Assembly (NCBI GenBank): GCA_037178625.1
Contig: CM074137.1
Span: forward strand, 372,001-436,000
Direction: 5' to 3'
DNA: 64,000 nucleotides
Origin: Skeletonema tropicum
Lineage: Eukaryota > Bacillariophyta > Thalassiosirophyceae > Thalassiosirales > Thalassiosiraceae
Position numbers and translations under genes: made by a program. Each line of letters begins with the position of its first letter. The first letter of the stretch is position 1. A model generated the notes under the pieces. That model was not told the origin of the DNA, made no database searches, and worked only from the letters and a program-made list of their open reading frames with translations. Below are positions 1 to 10,510 of the stretch, piece after piece.

Positions 1-1
1 T

Positions 2-2128
2 GTCGATGATTGGTTGGAATTTGAACGGGCGGAACTTCGTCCTGCGTTGATGAGTGGGAATGCCAAAAAGATTGACAAGGCGCTGGATAAGATTGCGGCT
101 GCGTTGGAGGCGCATGGAGTGAGTGTGGTGGGTACTGAACCGTTAAGTCTGGCGGATGTGGCCATTACCGTCACATTGTTGTTGGTGTCGGCATCAAAAG
201 TAGAGTTACCGCCCTCCATTCAAACCTATGTGGAAATCACCCAAAATTCCTCCGCCTACCAGCAAACCAAATCACTCGTATCCACCCTCCTCCCCCCCTC
301 CACATCGTACGATCCAACCAACCCATCGTTACTGCAGGCAGCATCCGCCATCTTTGCCGGAGCAATCTTCTCCACCTTTCCCATGGCCCAATCACTCGGC
401 ATTGAAATCAAAGCGTTCAAATGCAAAGATATCAAGCATGGAGATTATCAATGTAATGTTGCCATGCCATTGTTTCAAAAGTTAAAGGGGGCGGGTGCAT
501 TGCCGGATGGGGTGAATACTCCACAGCAAGTCGCACAGGCGATTATTAATGGTGTGGATGAGAAAAATCCTGTGTTGTGTGAGTTGACGGTGAATGGTCC
601 TGGGTTTATTATGAGTCGTATTAAGGAGGATTATTTGGTGAGGGGTGTGAATGAGATTATTCAGCGTGGTGCTCCTGTCAAACCCAAGTGTTGTACTGAT
701 GATGATGGAGATAAGAGTGGTGTAGTGGTGGACTTTTCAAGTCCCAATATCGCCAAAGAAATGCATGTGGGACACTTACGTTCCACCATTATTGGTGAGG
801 CGGTGTGTCGTATTTTGGAATACAGTGGGAAGACTGTCGAGCGTGTCAATCATGTAGGTGATTGGGGAACACAGTTTGGTATGCTCATTCAATATTTGAA
901 GGAGGAGTACCCAAATTTCCACGAGGATATCCCCAATATTACCGACTTGACGGCGTTTTATAAGAATGCCAAGAGTCGATTCGATGAGAGTGCGGAATTC
1001 AAGAAAATTTCGCAGTTGAATGTGGTCAAGTTGCAGGCGGGAGATGAGGAGTGTCGTAAGATCTGGCAGGTGTTGTGTGATGTGAGTCGGTTGGAGTTTG
1101 AAAAGGTGTATGCCCGATTAGATATTAGTGTGAAGGAATGTGGGGAATCATTTTACAATGATAAGATTGCACCAGTGATTGACGAATTTGACAGTCGGGA
1201 TATGATTAGTGTCGAGGAGGGTGGTGCCAAGTGCGTCTTTGTCCCCAACTTTAAGATCCCACTTATGCTTCAGAAGAGTGATGGGGGGTATGGATATGAT
1301 TCGACGGATATGGCAGCGATTAAGTATCGGTTGAATGAGTTGAAGGCTCGTCACATTGTGTATATTACTGATTTCACTCAGGGGGATCACTTTCAGATGG
1401 TGTTTGCTGCCGCCAAGAAGATTGGGTGGGTGGACGATGATAGCCATCGTTTGGATCACATTGGGTTCGGTACTGTGCAGGGTGAGGATGGAAAGCGATT
1501 TAAGACTCGTAGTGGGGATACCGTCCGTCTTGTGGACTTGTTAGATGAGGCTGTATCTAGGATGGAAGCTAGTCTACGTGAACGCAATTCTGGCTCTGAA
1601 GGAAAGGGAGGAACTGTATCCGAAGACGAGATTCACAAGACTGCCTGTGCCATGGGATATGGTGCCGTGAAGTACTTTGATCTCCGTCGTAATCCCACCT
1701 CGAATTACATCTTTTCGTACGATCGCATGTTGGATACCAAGGGCAATACTGCCATTTACTTATTGTATGCGCATGCTCGATTGGAATCCATCATTTCCAA
1801 GGGAAAGGCTGATTTTGGAGTTGATGTCGATGCATTGATTTCAGATGGTAAATCCAAGATTGCCCTGTCACACAAATCCGAACGTAATTTGGGATTGCAC
1901 CTTGAATTCTTCGCTGATACCATCGAGGAGACATTGAATGATTTGTACCCCTATCACATTTGTGACTTTGTGTACGCCCTGTCCATTGCTGCATCGGAGT
2001 TTGTCACACAGTGCAAGGTGTTGGGAAGTCCTGAGATGGAAAGCCGATTATTATTGTGTCGTGCTACTGCGATTACGATGAGGCAGTGCTTCGATTTGTT
2101 GGGTATCCGTCATGTCATGAGGATTTAG
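2..2128 (+). CDS. Arginyl-tRNA synthetase, 5' end outside the window
   Basis: Class I aminoacyl-tRNA synthetase that charges tRNA-Arg; cytosolic type is likely. The frame is already open at base 2 with no ATG start before it, so the N-terminus lies left of the window; about 708 codons are visible. The first ~100 residues resemble the GST-C-like helical domain some eukaryotic synthetases carry. Residues ~110-230 fit the ArgRS N-terminal domain. The class I signature is HVGH near residue 254, followed by NHVGDWGTQFG; later come GYGYDSTDMAA and, in place of a canonical KMSKS, GKRFKTRSGD, as is common in ArgRS. The C-terminus is the DALR anticodon-binding helical domain and ends LGIRHVM, close to the usual family ending. 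No frame break is seen and it looks functional. A 36-base piece of its 3' end recurs at 10511-10546. Confidence 0.95.
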   Translation, partial: VDDWLEFERAELRPALMSGNAKKIDKALDKIAAALEAHGVSVVGTEPLSLADVAITVTLLLVSASKVELPPSIQTYVEITQNSSAYQQTKSLVSTLLPPSTSYDPTNPSLLQAASAIFAGAIFSTFPMAQSLGIEIKAFKCKDIKHGDYQCNVAMPLFQKLKGAGALPDGVNTPQQVAQAIINGVDEKNPVLCELTVNGPGFIMSRIKEDYLVRGVNEIIQRGAPVKPKCCTDDDGDKSGVVVDFSSPNIAKEMHVGHLRSTIIGEAVCRILEYSGKTVERVNHVGDWGTQFGMLIQYLKEEYPNFHEDIPNITDLTAFYKNAKSRFDESAEFKKISQLNVVKLQAGDEECRKIWQVLCDVSRLEFEKVYARLDISVKECGESFYNDKIAPVIDEFDSRDMISVEEGGAKCVFVPNFKIPLMLQKSDGGYGYDSTDMAAIKYRLNELKARHIVYITDFTQGDHFQMVFAAAKKIGWVDDDSHRLDHIGFGTVQGEDGKRFKTRSGDTVRLVDLLDEAVSRMEASLRERNSGSEGKGGTVSEDEIHKTACAMGYGAVKYFDLRRNPTSNYIFSYDRMLDTKGNTAIYLLYAHARLESIISKGKADFGVDVDALISDGKSKIALSHKSERNLGLHLEFFADTIEETLNDLYPYHICDFVYALSIAASEFVTQCKVLGSPEMESRLLLCRATAITMRQCFDLLGIRHVMRI

Positions 2129-2278
2129 GCCAAAAGAGGAGTTTAATATGTTAAAGAATGATCGGCTATGGTACGTTTTTGCAACCACAACATCGCACAA
2201 GTATGGTATAATAGGAAGTAGCAAGAGAAGGCGCGTCTCTTCTCCTGTGATAATGTCACCCAAGTGAGAAGATAACAT

Positions 2279-2805
2279 TCACTGTCCTTTCGTGATCATA
2301 TTCCTGGAGCCAGCTTCTCTTTCTTCGCTTGTTCCGCCTCCTCCCTCTGTGGACTTTTCATAGGTAGCGTCCACAGCAGCCTGATGCGCGCGCACGAAGA
2401 GCTCCGGCTAATTCTTCCTTGCTGACTAATCCTTCCGTCATCTTAAACAACTTCTTTACAGCATCCAATGACTCATCATGCCCTTGATTGGCGGCGATAA
2501 TGGTATGTTTTTTTGCCCTATCAGGCCTTTTGTTCATGAAGTCAAATCTTGAAAGGTTGTACCTAGCATCGGCGTATCCGCCAATTGCAGCCTCTTCGGA
2601 ATGGAAAAAGCACTTTTTCTTGTCCTTCTCGACTCCTTCCCCCAACTTATACAGACATGATAATTCATAATGTGCTATCACATCTCCCAACCCTGCTGCT
2701 TTTGTTAAATATTCAAACGCACTTTTACAATCTCTTTTATCCCTGTGCATACAACCCAGTTGGCGCAACGCCACTGGATCATTGATCTCTACCCAACAGC
2801 AATGC
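2279..2805 (-). pseudogene. Sel1-repeat protein fragment, 5' truncated and frameshifted
   Basis: Degenerate relative of the MYND/RING/Sel1 gene at 10723-11638. Visible Sel1/TPR-like repeats include KSAFEYLTKAAGLGDVIAHY, GEGVEKDKKK and EEAAIGGYADARYNL, then GHDESLDAVKKLF and LVSKEELAGALRA. The N-terminal MYND and RING parts are missing; in-frame similarity begins around EINDPVALRQ with no ATG. At the 3' end the frame is lost in a GCGCGCGC run (2386-2393). Removing four bases would continue the family pattern AHQAAVDAT and move the stop to 2279. Sel1 repeats are protein-interaction solenoids. Pseudogene is the best call, but the dinucleotide-run position leaves room for a sequencing error. Confidence 0.7.
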
Positions 2806-2939
2806 CAGGTGCCAGTGGCAGCAAGTGCAGATCACGGTCCTCACGAGGTTGGCTTGGCCAAGGGTAAATAAGCAGGGTTGGCGTCTTTTTGTGGATTTTA
2901 AAAGATCCCGTTACCGTCTCGTCAGCAAGTGAAAGTGGG

Positions 2940-3120
2940 TACTCGATTTTAGCGATTGTGTACAAGTTCCGACGTGAAATTATACTGTCAATAGATATGG
3001 TATTCATTGCATAAAAGTGCTCGTAAGGAGGCCAAGCGGGAGACCGTGAGGTCTACAACCTGCCTTCATTATACTCGATTTTAGCGATTGTGTACAAGTT
3101 CCGACGTGAAATTATACTGT
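2940..3120. repeat. 49-bp direct repeat, two copies
   Basis: The bases at 2940-2988 recur exactly at 3072-3120 (both start TACTCGATTTTAGCGATTGT), 132 bp apart. It lies next to the truncated 5' end of the Sel1 pseudogene and may mark a local duplication breakpoint. Bases 3121-3396 hold no gene that I can support, only short ATTGAGTCTCG repeats. Confidence 0.9.
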
Positions 3121-3396
3121 CTTTCTTTGTCGTGTCGGTACGATCCCTTTTCCCTTGATTGAGTCTCGTCTCCCCTTCATTGAGTCTCGGACATCACTCA
3201 TTGACTCGCCACTCATTTAAGCGTTAACAAATCTTAATAATAATAACTTGAAAGAGGACAAGCTGTTATCTCTTCTCTATTACTCTACTTAGAGCACACG
3301 GTGCATCCTGGTCAGAGCGTCTCATTCGTTTTGGGACACTTCGAATTAGGTCAAGAAGCCCTTTGTAATAACAACGAAAGTTCAACAATTCAGATC

Positions 3397-4567
3397 TCAC
3401 GCTGCCCTATTTCTCCAACCTTGGATCATGTTGGAAAAGCTACCTGTAGATTGCTGCAAGGATAAAGGAGGTGTGGTAGCGTCGACATTCTTCATATCCA
3501 CTTTGGCTCGCCGTGGTTGTTGAAAGAATGAGAGGGCTAGCTTGGACTTGGAAGAGCCAGATGACATCTGGCTGAATGATGATGAAAAAGAGGATCTCAT
3601 GCCGGCTTGGCGTAGCTGAGCTCGAAGACGTTCATTCTCTCGCCTCAGACTTGAATTTTCAGTCAGCAGCTTCTGCTGCCCACTGTTCTGCAACATCATT
3701 GCGACATATTTACTTGATAGCTCATCATAGGCGGCCTGCTTTTGAGCCAACTGTAGCTTTAGCTGGATGATTGAATCGAGGTGAGCATCAGTAACAACGT
3801 CCTGCTCATAGGAGGGTCTTGTTCTCGTAATATTAGTGTTCTCCTCCGGAGGTTCGTAATCATGAGGAATTGGTCTTGCAGGCCTGACCCCAAACTCAAC
3901 AAGCAGCTCGTCAACCCGCATGTTAATGGTACGATCGCTAGTGGCATCGTCTTCTTCTACCACAACTTGTTCTTCCCAATTATCATTTTGGCGAGCTTCA
4001 GCCTTCATCTCGGCAGAAGTTGTATTCACGAAAGAGGTCACACTCTGCTGGATGTCGGGGCATGATATTTTGCGAGCGAACATTGTTGCAATCGCTTTGG
4101 GATGTGCATCCACACCTTGCTGCTTCTTTTGCTGTCTGAACTTCTCAAACTCGATGGCAATCGCCTTCATCATCGTTTGGGTGTGTTAGGATATATCAGA
4201 AGAAATTAGAGAGGCTGTGCCAGAATATCAATGCAAAATCTTGGTTCGTTCACTACTAACTCACCTGTTTCATGAGCTCGGCGCGGTAGGTCATCTGTGT
4301 TAAGTCGCTCACTACTGATTGATCACATGATCCGTCTTCATTCTTTTGCTCGTTGTCGGACGGCACGTCAGTAGGTAAAGAATGACTCGGAATGGATAGC
4401 TCAAAACCAGAAACAGAAGAATGATTTTGTAGATTATCGTCGAGGGACGATGTAGTTTTTGCTGGCTCGGCTGTGATGTGCAATGACTCTGCACCGACTG
4501 TGCCAACGGCATCGTCCCAACACTTACTTTGTGATGATAACAGGTCTGACGACATCTTGTTGGTCAT
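3397..4567 (-). CDS. Coiled-coil protein of unknown function, two exons
   Basis: I do not recognise the family. Two open frames join across an intron at 4165-4264 (minus strand): donor CAG|GTGAGT, acceptor ATGAAG|GCG, with a CTAAC branch-point-like motif and a pyrimidine-rich tract upstream. Exon 1 is 4265-4567 and exon 2 is 3397-4164, phase 0, giving about 356 residues. I chose the ATG at 4567; the frame is open further upstream but only from a TTG. The N-terminal third is Ser/Asp/Glu-rich and looks disordered. Residues ~215-285 form a heptad-like coiled coil (LDSIIQLKLQLAQKQ, LRRENERLRAQL), and the C-terminus is Ser-rich. No transmembrane segment or signal peptide is seen. A leucine-zipper-like dimerising role is possible but unproven. 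Confidence 0.65.
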
Positions 4568-4990
4568 CGTCGGAATGTTAGTTCTCAATTTATGTGTCAA
4601 GAAGGGTACATCGAAATATTATCATCTACATCAGTACATAAAATAGGCTTTATTTTCAGGGAAAAGCTGAAATCGTCAATACAATAATGCATAAGCCGAT
4701 GAAAATGCAATGTTGCTCCGCAAAGAAGTTTCGTAGGTACATATCTTAAGGCTTAAGCCTTAGAAGTATTTACAGAATATTGCTTGGCTCCCTTGGCTTG
4801 GCTGGTTTTTGCATTCTTTTGTGGACCGGAATCCTTATTTACAGGATATTGCTTGGCTGGTATCGGTAATAATTACTTTTGTGAACTTAAAGGGTTTTTC
4901 CGTGATCAAAGTAAACAGTCACATTGTTGATTCGCAGCTGCCCTCTTCCTCATGTACCATTCCACGATTAATACCAGCTAATCATCCTTC

Positions 4991-5334
4991 TTTAGGCCGT
5001 TCCGTTACGGTGGACGTGGACGTGACCCAGAATAACAAAGAGGGCTAATTCTACATGTAGGAACTCCTCGAAACGGGCATCTTTTTAAAGGGGCAGAATT
5101 TTTTCATCTGCGTCCGCCACAGAAAATAAACCGGGAATTTTAAAGGGGGGATGCCCGTTTCGAGGGGATCCTATGTAGAATTGGCCCTCTTTGTTATTCT
5201 GCACAACGCTATGTATCCCAACCAAAAGATTGATACAGCACAGTTATTGGAAAGAGACACAAAAATAGACACAGAGTCACCATTGTTACACACTCATTCT
5301 GCGTCCACGTCCACGTCCACCGTAAGGAACGGCC
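4991..5334. repeat. Foldback inverted repeat with internal insertion
   Basis: The left arm (about 4991-5082) contains GGCCGTTCCGTTACGGTGG, AGAATAACAAAGAGGG and TCGAAACGGGCATC. These blocks return as the reverse complement at 5147-5334. The right arm is interrupted by about 80 bp between 5209 and 5295, with ATTCTG at both edges of the interruption. The arms are near-complementary with a ~65-bp loop. This resembles a foldback or MITE-type insertion into the duplicated segment. Confidence 0.7.
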
Positions 5335-5576
5335 TTAGATCCGTCCAATTTCTCCGAGCGTACTTATCACCCTAAGACCTCAACCTACGTATGCTATGCT
5401 GTGCATCGAAGTTTGAAGGGAGAAACCTGGGGATTGAGATTGACTCAGCCAGCTCCATCATCTGTTGACGTGCAGCTGCCCTCTTGTACATTGTACATCA
5501 TATCCAGATTACCTCCTGCTCAGCTCATACCGCTTTCACTGACAACTCACAACTTCACACCTAACAGAACTTGAAC

Positions 5577-6053
5577 ATGGCGTCAGAATTGATCGTAGAC
5601 TTCCCACTCAGACGCAACCATGTGCATGTGCGATTTGCCAAAACATCGCAACTTTACAATGTTCCTAGGCACGAGGACAAAAACAGAAGCCAGCTGTGGT
5701 ACACCAAGGCAGAATACAAAGCAATGAAACGAAACATCAAGCAAGACGTCCTCCAAGCTCGTGCAAGTGATTGGGCATCTGAAGAAGATAGAGGTTCCTG
5801 GATTGGTATTGCTCATCTACTCACACCTGCCTCTGCGGTCGAGGTGCAGGCTTGCAGACGTCGATGCGTAGGTGCAGTTCTCGCAGAGCAGGCGAGACAG
5901 GGGCCGTCTGAATGTTCAAGGTCTGAGGGTATTGCTCTTGCCTCGTCAGCCGAGACAAGGGAGGCCGTATTGAGAGCAAGGATGCTTGGTAAGCTTCACC
6001 AATATTCCATTCGAGAATACTCTGTAACAAAAGTAGTGTCACAGATATTTTAG
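5577..6053 (+). CDS. Small basic/polar protein, duplicated family member A
   Basis: A 158-residue protein. I recognise the general pattern of short proteins expanded in diatom genomes (a VRF segment, a short hydrophobic stretch, then LWYTKAEYK and a K/R-rich helix), but know no function. Visible motifs are MASELIVDFPLRRNHV, HVRFAKTSQLY, SQLWYTKAEYKAMKR and an Ala/Arg-rich C-terminal helix (VLAEQARQGP, ETREAVLRARMLG). No signal peptide or membrane segment is seen. The ATG at 5577 is preferred over an in-frame TTG six bases upstream because it begins the segment shared with the paralogue at 7455. The last residues differ from the paralogue because of a ~48-bp indel that moves the stop. Confidence 0.6.
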   Translation: MASELIVDFPLRRNHVHVRFAKTSQLYNVPRHEDKNRSQLWYTKAEYKAMKRNIKQDVLQARASDWASEEDRGSWIGIAHLLTPASAVEVQACRRRCVGAVLAEQARQGPSECSRSEGIALASSAETREAVLRARMLGKLHQYSIREYSVTKVVSQIF

Positions 6054-6085
6054 GCTTAATGATATTATATGTCATGGTCCACTAC

Positions 6086-6560
6086 TGTAGCTTGACGTTG
6101 AAGTGTTCGGCCATTACTGCATCAGTACTACGCCCACAATCTTATTCCTTCAACCATGCATGCAACAAGCTAAGTCTCCTGCCTCTCGCCGTATCGGATA
6201 ATTATAATTATCGCTTATATCTCATGATGTGGTAGACAGTGGTCAAACGCAAATCTAATTAAGCTCCACGGTGAGGAAAAATCATACGAAAGATGCTGAT
6301 GGATGCACTGTATTTGGTTTGGCGATACGAGGTTTTTGATTTTCCCCATGTAAATAGAAAAGACTTGTGTACCAAATGTAGCTGTTCCCTCCCGTAGACT
6401 ACGGCGTAGAGAGGGCCGTTCAGTCAACTTGAATTTCAGCATGAAGCTTAGCACCTGTAAACAGATGCAACGCCTAAAGAGAGGCTCATCTCGCTGCATT
6501 TCTCTCTCTAGCTCGGAGACGTTACGCAGATACTAAAGTATGATCCCACGTTCGTCATCG
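6086..6560. other. No gene seen
   Basis: Intergenic stretch between the first duplication copy and the partial third copy of the small gene. No ORF with convincing composition, no RNA gene and no clear repeat was found. Confidence 0.5.
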
Positions 6561-6624
6561 TCAATTGATGATAAGGCATTGTTTTCCAGATTACTTGAAG
6601 ATTGCGACCTTGCGCCTACTCAGC

Positions 6625-6815
6625 TCCACAGCGACGCGCAGCTGCCTCTTGTTACATCGTCATAAGTATCCAGATTACTTGGATTGCAAGCTTGCTCAGC
6701 TGGTACATGCAGCTTTGACTCACTATGGTACTTCGCTCAAGAATACGAAAAAGGACCTGAACATGTCATCAAAATCGATCGTAGACGTTCAAACAGCAAA
6801 TTATCTATCAGATGC
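6625..6815 (+). pseudogene. Truncated third copy of the small duplicated gene
   Basis: The 5' flank matches the upstream regions of the genes at 5577 and 7455 (TATCCAGATTACTT, CTTGCTCAGCT, GTGCAGCTTTGACTCAC-like blocks). The ATG at 6763 starts MSSKSIVD, similar to MASELIVD, and then homology stops abruptly in unrelated sequence. Only about six codons of the coding region survive, so this is a promoter-plus-start stub. Confidence 0.6.
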
Positions 6816-6849
6816 TTTGTAACGGTTCAAGTTCACTGCTTCTCCGATT

Positions 6850-8005
6850 CAGGACGAGGCTTTATATTTTCGGGGGAAAGCTTCATCGTCAATTGCCGAT
6901 GCATGACGAATGTTGGATTTGTCTTCAATATCTATTGACCTCTAGTATCTTAGGCCTCAGCCTATTAAGCCTTACTTTTGTATCCATATTTACAGAATAG
7001 CTTGGATAGTAGAGTATGGGCCATCCTTTTGTGAATTGGTATCCTTATTTACAGGATATTGCTTGGGTCCTCATCCTGGCATTGGCCTTCTTAGGTATCT
7101 TTATTTACAGAATATTGCTCAACTGGTATCGGCCATACTACTTTTGTGTACTGTGTGGCTTTTCTGTGATAAAAACACCCATTCACATCTTGTTGATGAC
7201 AGCTGCTTTTTAACGAGTTCTTTCCCCTTCCCCGTGATCCAACATATAAGTTACAAGCCACATCTGTTGACGCGATTCATCTTCAGCATGCAGTTTCTCA
7301 GCAAAATTAGTGAGAAGCAAGGCCTTACGTACAGATACTTCCCTTAAGCTTCAGGCTCAATCCCTCTTTCTCTTGTACATCTGCAATGCTTGCTCAGTTC
7401 GTGCAGCTTTGACTCACAACTTCACCTCTCAAAAATACACAACAGGACTTGAACATGGCGTCAGAATTGATCGTAGACTTCCCCCTCAAACGCAACCATA
7501 TGCATGTGCGATTTGCCAAAACAGCGCAGCTTTACATTGTTCCTAGGCACGAGGACAAAAACAGAAGCCAGCTGTGGTACACCAAGGCAGAATACAACTC
7601 AATGAAACGAACCATCAAGCAAGACGTCCTCCAAGCTCGTGCAAGTGATTTGGCGTCCAAAGAAGATAGAGGTTCCTGGATTGGTATTGCCCATCTACTC
7701 ACTCCTGCCTCTGCGGTCGAGGTGCAGGCTTGCAGACATCGATGCGTAGGTGCAGTTCTCGCAGAGCAGGCGAGACAGGGGCCGTCTGAATGTTTAAGGT
7801 CTGAGGGTATTGCTCTTGCCTCGTCAGCCGAGACAAGGGAGGCCGTATTGAGAGCAAGGAATCTTGGTAAGCTTCACCAATATTCCATTCGAGAATACAC
7901 AGGCAATCTGTAGGATCGAGTATATTATAATCGGTGTACTGTGACAGTAACAAAAGTAGTGTCACAGATATTTTAGGCTTAATGATATTATATATCATGG
8001 TCCAC
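6850..8005 (+). repeat. Segmental duplication, copy 2
   Basis: Paralogous to 4660-6085 (see that entry). It lacks the foldback insertion and has an extra ~48 bp at 7892-7940 (ending TGTGACAG) that changes the end of the small gene. Confidence 0.75.
7455..7913 (+). CDS. Small basic/polar protein, duplicated family member B
   Basis: A 152-residue paralogue of the product at 5577. By eye about 11 substitutions separate the first ~144 residues; the core SQLWYTKAEY block and the Ala/Arg-rich helix are unchanged. The ATG at 7455 is preceded by the same ACTTGAAC context as in copy A. The C-terminus ends REYTGNL rather than continuing, because of the indel described above. Both frames are intact over their full length, which suggests recent duplication or retained coding function. 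Function unknown. Confidence 0.6.
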   Translation: MASELIVDFPLKRNHMHVRFAKTAQLYIVPRHEDKNRSQLWYTKAEYNSMKRTIKQDVLQARASDLASKEDRGSWIGIAHLLTPASAVEVQACRHRCVGAVLAEQARQGPSECLRSEGIALASSAETREAVLRARNLGKLHQYSIREYTGNL

Positions 8006-8253
8006 TACTGGATTCGTTGGGGTCTGCTCATACGTATCACTGATTCCAGCTGCTGCAGAGTAAAAACATTTTTGCTACAACGCATTATCGTGGTTCTGTT
8101 AGGACTAGTAGGCCGAATAAGCATCCTGAAAGCCACCATAATTTCTGGCTCTTGGTGAGTGTAACGGATGACATCATCAGTAGATAAGAAGTAGATAAGT
8201 ACTTAGGTAAATAGATAGATTATGTTAGTAACTACTCTCTCTCTAGAGAAACA

Positions 8254-9994
8254 CTCTCTAGTGGTTACCCGTCGAGACTATGAGCGCATCGTGATTCATA
8301 GTCCAACTCATAGTCCAAAATAGGCTAATTTCGATAGGGTAAAAAGTTGTTTGAACCAGTTCCTACGAGGCGTAGCTGGTAGATTTCTGTCAGAGCATCA
8401 CCTGACGTGTTGGGGCGTGGTGTTGTTTTTCCCGGGGAGCCACTCGTTGACTCAGTAGGGCCGCCCAAACGTGGTGGTAAATTCGCCATTGTTGAAAAAA
8501 AAAGTCAGAGATGAGTATGAGAACACTACGTAGGAATTCGTGACTTTTTGGCGCGATCCATCATCACCACCATTTATCTCATTATTCATAGTCATAGTCC
8601 TTACCATTGCTTACGATGACTACTACAGCTACAGCCAAACGTGAAGCAGCCACTCAGCCGCCGCAGCCGCCGCAGCCGCAGCAGCGATCGCCCGGCTTCT
8701 TGGCGTCCATCCATCAGCCCATATTATCACCTCGCAGCACCAATCCTCCAACCAACACCACCCCTGCGGTCGACAAATCGAACAACGAAGACAACTTTCT
8801 ACTAACTCCAAGACCATTGACGGGTATCGGTTATGAAGAAGGGCAAGACGGGCGGAAAGTTGTGGTAGGTAATGATCATGGCACGAACAACGGCACTGAT
8901 GATGATGTGTCGTCAATTGCGATGTCCGTCAGCGTCAGCGATGTGTCATCGCAAATGGAGATGGAGGACGACGAAATGGTGGAGATGGCCACAGACACTG
9001 TTATTGATGAATCGAACACCACCGAGAATACGATTTCAATTGACGAGCAAATGATTGGGTGGTTTGGAGGTAGACGTGATGGCACGACATTGCGCATTCC
9101 GCCCATACCTGTGGGAGATGGGATATGTGTTTTTCAATGTGATAGGGGATACAATTTATCGTTATCTGCGTGTCAACTACAAATCAATGATATCAAACAA
9201 TGAATATTATCGATCTGTGCATAATGCTATGTGCTCAGTTGACATTCCGGATCATCGTCCCAGGCAATGATACGTCAAAACAAGTTATACGTCGATGGTT
9301 GAAGTTCAATGTTAATATTTTGCTAGAATATTAACATGGTTGGAACGTAAAGAGTTTGGATGGTTGTTTGGGAGGTAATTAATGCCAAAATAGTGCTGTG
9401 GCTCCAACCATGTAAAGGGTTTGGATGATTGTTTGGGAGGCTTGACGGAAAGGAGCGCAGAGCACATGACGATGCCAAAGAGTTGAAATTGTGGAAGGAG
9501 GAGCAAGTGCAAGAGTCTCCTTCAACACCGCAGAGACGCAAGAGAAATGCGTCGAAGGAAGAGTCTCCTTCTCCACAAAAGAAGACCTAGGAGGAATGCA
9601 AGTTTGAAATAGTCGTTCGATATGGGATAGGGTCGTTCATTTTTATATGTAGGGAGTCATTCATTTTCTGTGGATAATCTAATAATCGTTTCTAGCAAAT
9701 GACACTATTCAATAGAACACCAATACCGCTATTGTCTACAGAGGTTTTGTCAATAAATTATCTTCCGTGTTGATGTATCAGCCACCGTAGGAGGGACTAT
9801 GATACCATGGTGAGAAAAGTTTTGATGATGGATGACGGCATTAAATATTACTAATTCCTATGTACGATTGCCGCTCTGAAGATTCATAGTCCAAATCATA
9901 GTCCATTTTTTTGGGTACCAAGGCCACAGAGGAATTCGTGGAGATATTCATAGTCCTCATAGTCCTATAGTCTCGACGGGTAACCACTAGAGAG
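8254..9994. repeat. 28-bp inverted repeat enclosing about 1.7 kb
   Basis: The bases at 8254-8281 (start CTCTCTAGTGGTTACCCGTC) are the exact reverse complement of 9967-9994. Just inside each arm are several copies of TCATAGTCC (8295, 8308, 8587 region, 9883, 9894, 9949 region). The hypothetical gene at 8616 lies inside. No clear target-site duplication was found. It may be the terminal repeat of an unknown element. Confidence 0.65.
8616..9203 (+). CDS. Hypothetical low-complexity protein
   Basis: A 195-residue frame from the ATG at 8616 (an in-frame TTG lies nine bases upstream). The N-terminus is Thr/Ala/Pro/Gln-rich (QPPQPPQPQQ), the middle Ser/Asp/Glu-rich (DDDVSSIAMSVSVSDVSS, MEMEDDEMVEMATD), and the end is short and more ordered (GWFGGRRDGTTLRIPPIP). 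It may be the disordered N-terminus of a larger protein whose downstream part is lost. No family recognised. It sits inside the 28-bp inverted repeat. Confidence 0.35.
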   Translation: MTTTATAKREAATQPPQPPQPQQRSPGFLASIHQPILSPRSTNPPTNTTPAVDKSNNEDNFLLTPRPLTGIGYEEGQDGRKVVVGNDHGTNNGTDDDVSSIAMSVSVSDVSSQMEMEDDEMVEMATDTVIDESNTTENTISIDEQMIGWFGGRRDGTTLRIPPIPVGDGICVFQCDRGYNLSLSACQLQINDIKQ

Positions 9995-10510
9995 AGGGAT
10001 CGGTAGAGAAAGGAGAACCTAAACAAGGAAGGGCTCGAGTTGCTCCCGAAGACGCCCTTGGGGCCTGCTGGGTCGGGTTGGTCGACGTGCGTGAGTGGAT
10101 AGCAAACCGATATTAAGGCTAAGGAGATGGAATCTTGCTTGCAATTTTAGTATGGCTCCTTTCGGATGTGCGAATTAGAGAAGGGTTCGCAAAATGAGTT
10201 CGCACATCTGGAACAGAATTCTTTTTCTGGATTCAATAATACACAGCTACTTGTCCCTACTTACTTGTAATTGTAAAACAAAACAACTTCACTGCTCCTA
10301 CGATTGATGATTAGGCCTTTTATCCTGATAAAGCCTTAGCTAGCATGGGATCATCTGTGCAATTTTTCCGCGTTTGACTTATCTATCTAAGACTACCAAG
10401 AGAGCTGGAGGCATTTGGAAATTTGGATTTGTCGATGTTGTGGAGTGTTTTGTAGTCGTTATTTTGTGGTATTTCATTTAAGAAGTAGTTGTTGTGGGTC
10501 CGAAAAGTCC
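9204..10510. other. No supported gene; short local repeats
   Basis: This stretch holds an imperfect direct repeat around 9353-9375 and 9418-9443 (TTTGGATGrTTGTTTGGGAGG), the TCATAGTCC cluster and right arm of the 28-bp inverted repeat, and AT-rich sequence. The short frames here have no recognisable domain. Confidence 0.5.

Larger units (their letters stand above)
4660..6085 (+). repeat. Segmental duplication, copy 1
   Basis: This stretch is paralogous and collinear with 6850-8005. Both contain TATTTACAGAATA and TTTACAGGATATTGCTTGG blocks, TGGTATCGG, then TTTTCTGTGATmAAA-like sequence, then the small gene at 5577/7455 and a nearly identical 3' tail around TAGGCTTAATGATATTATAT. Copy 1 alone carries the foldback insertion at 4991-5334. 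Confidence 0.75.

Noticed and set aside
8629..9106. Minus-strand frames opposite the hypothetical gene at 8616
   Set aside because: They are shadows of its low-complexity codons (poly-Ala from CAG/CCG repeats).
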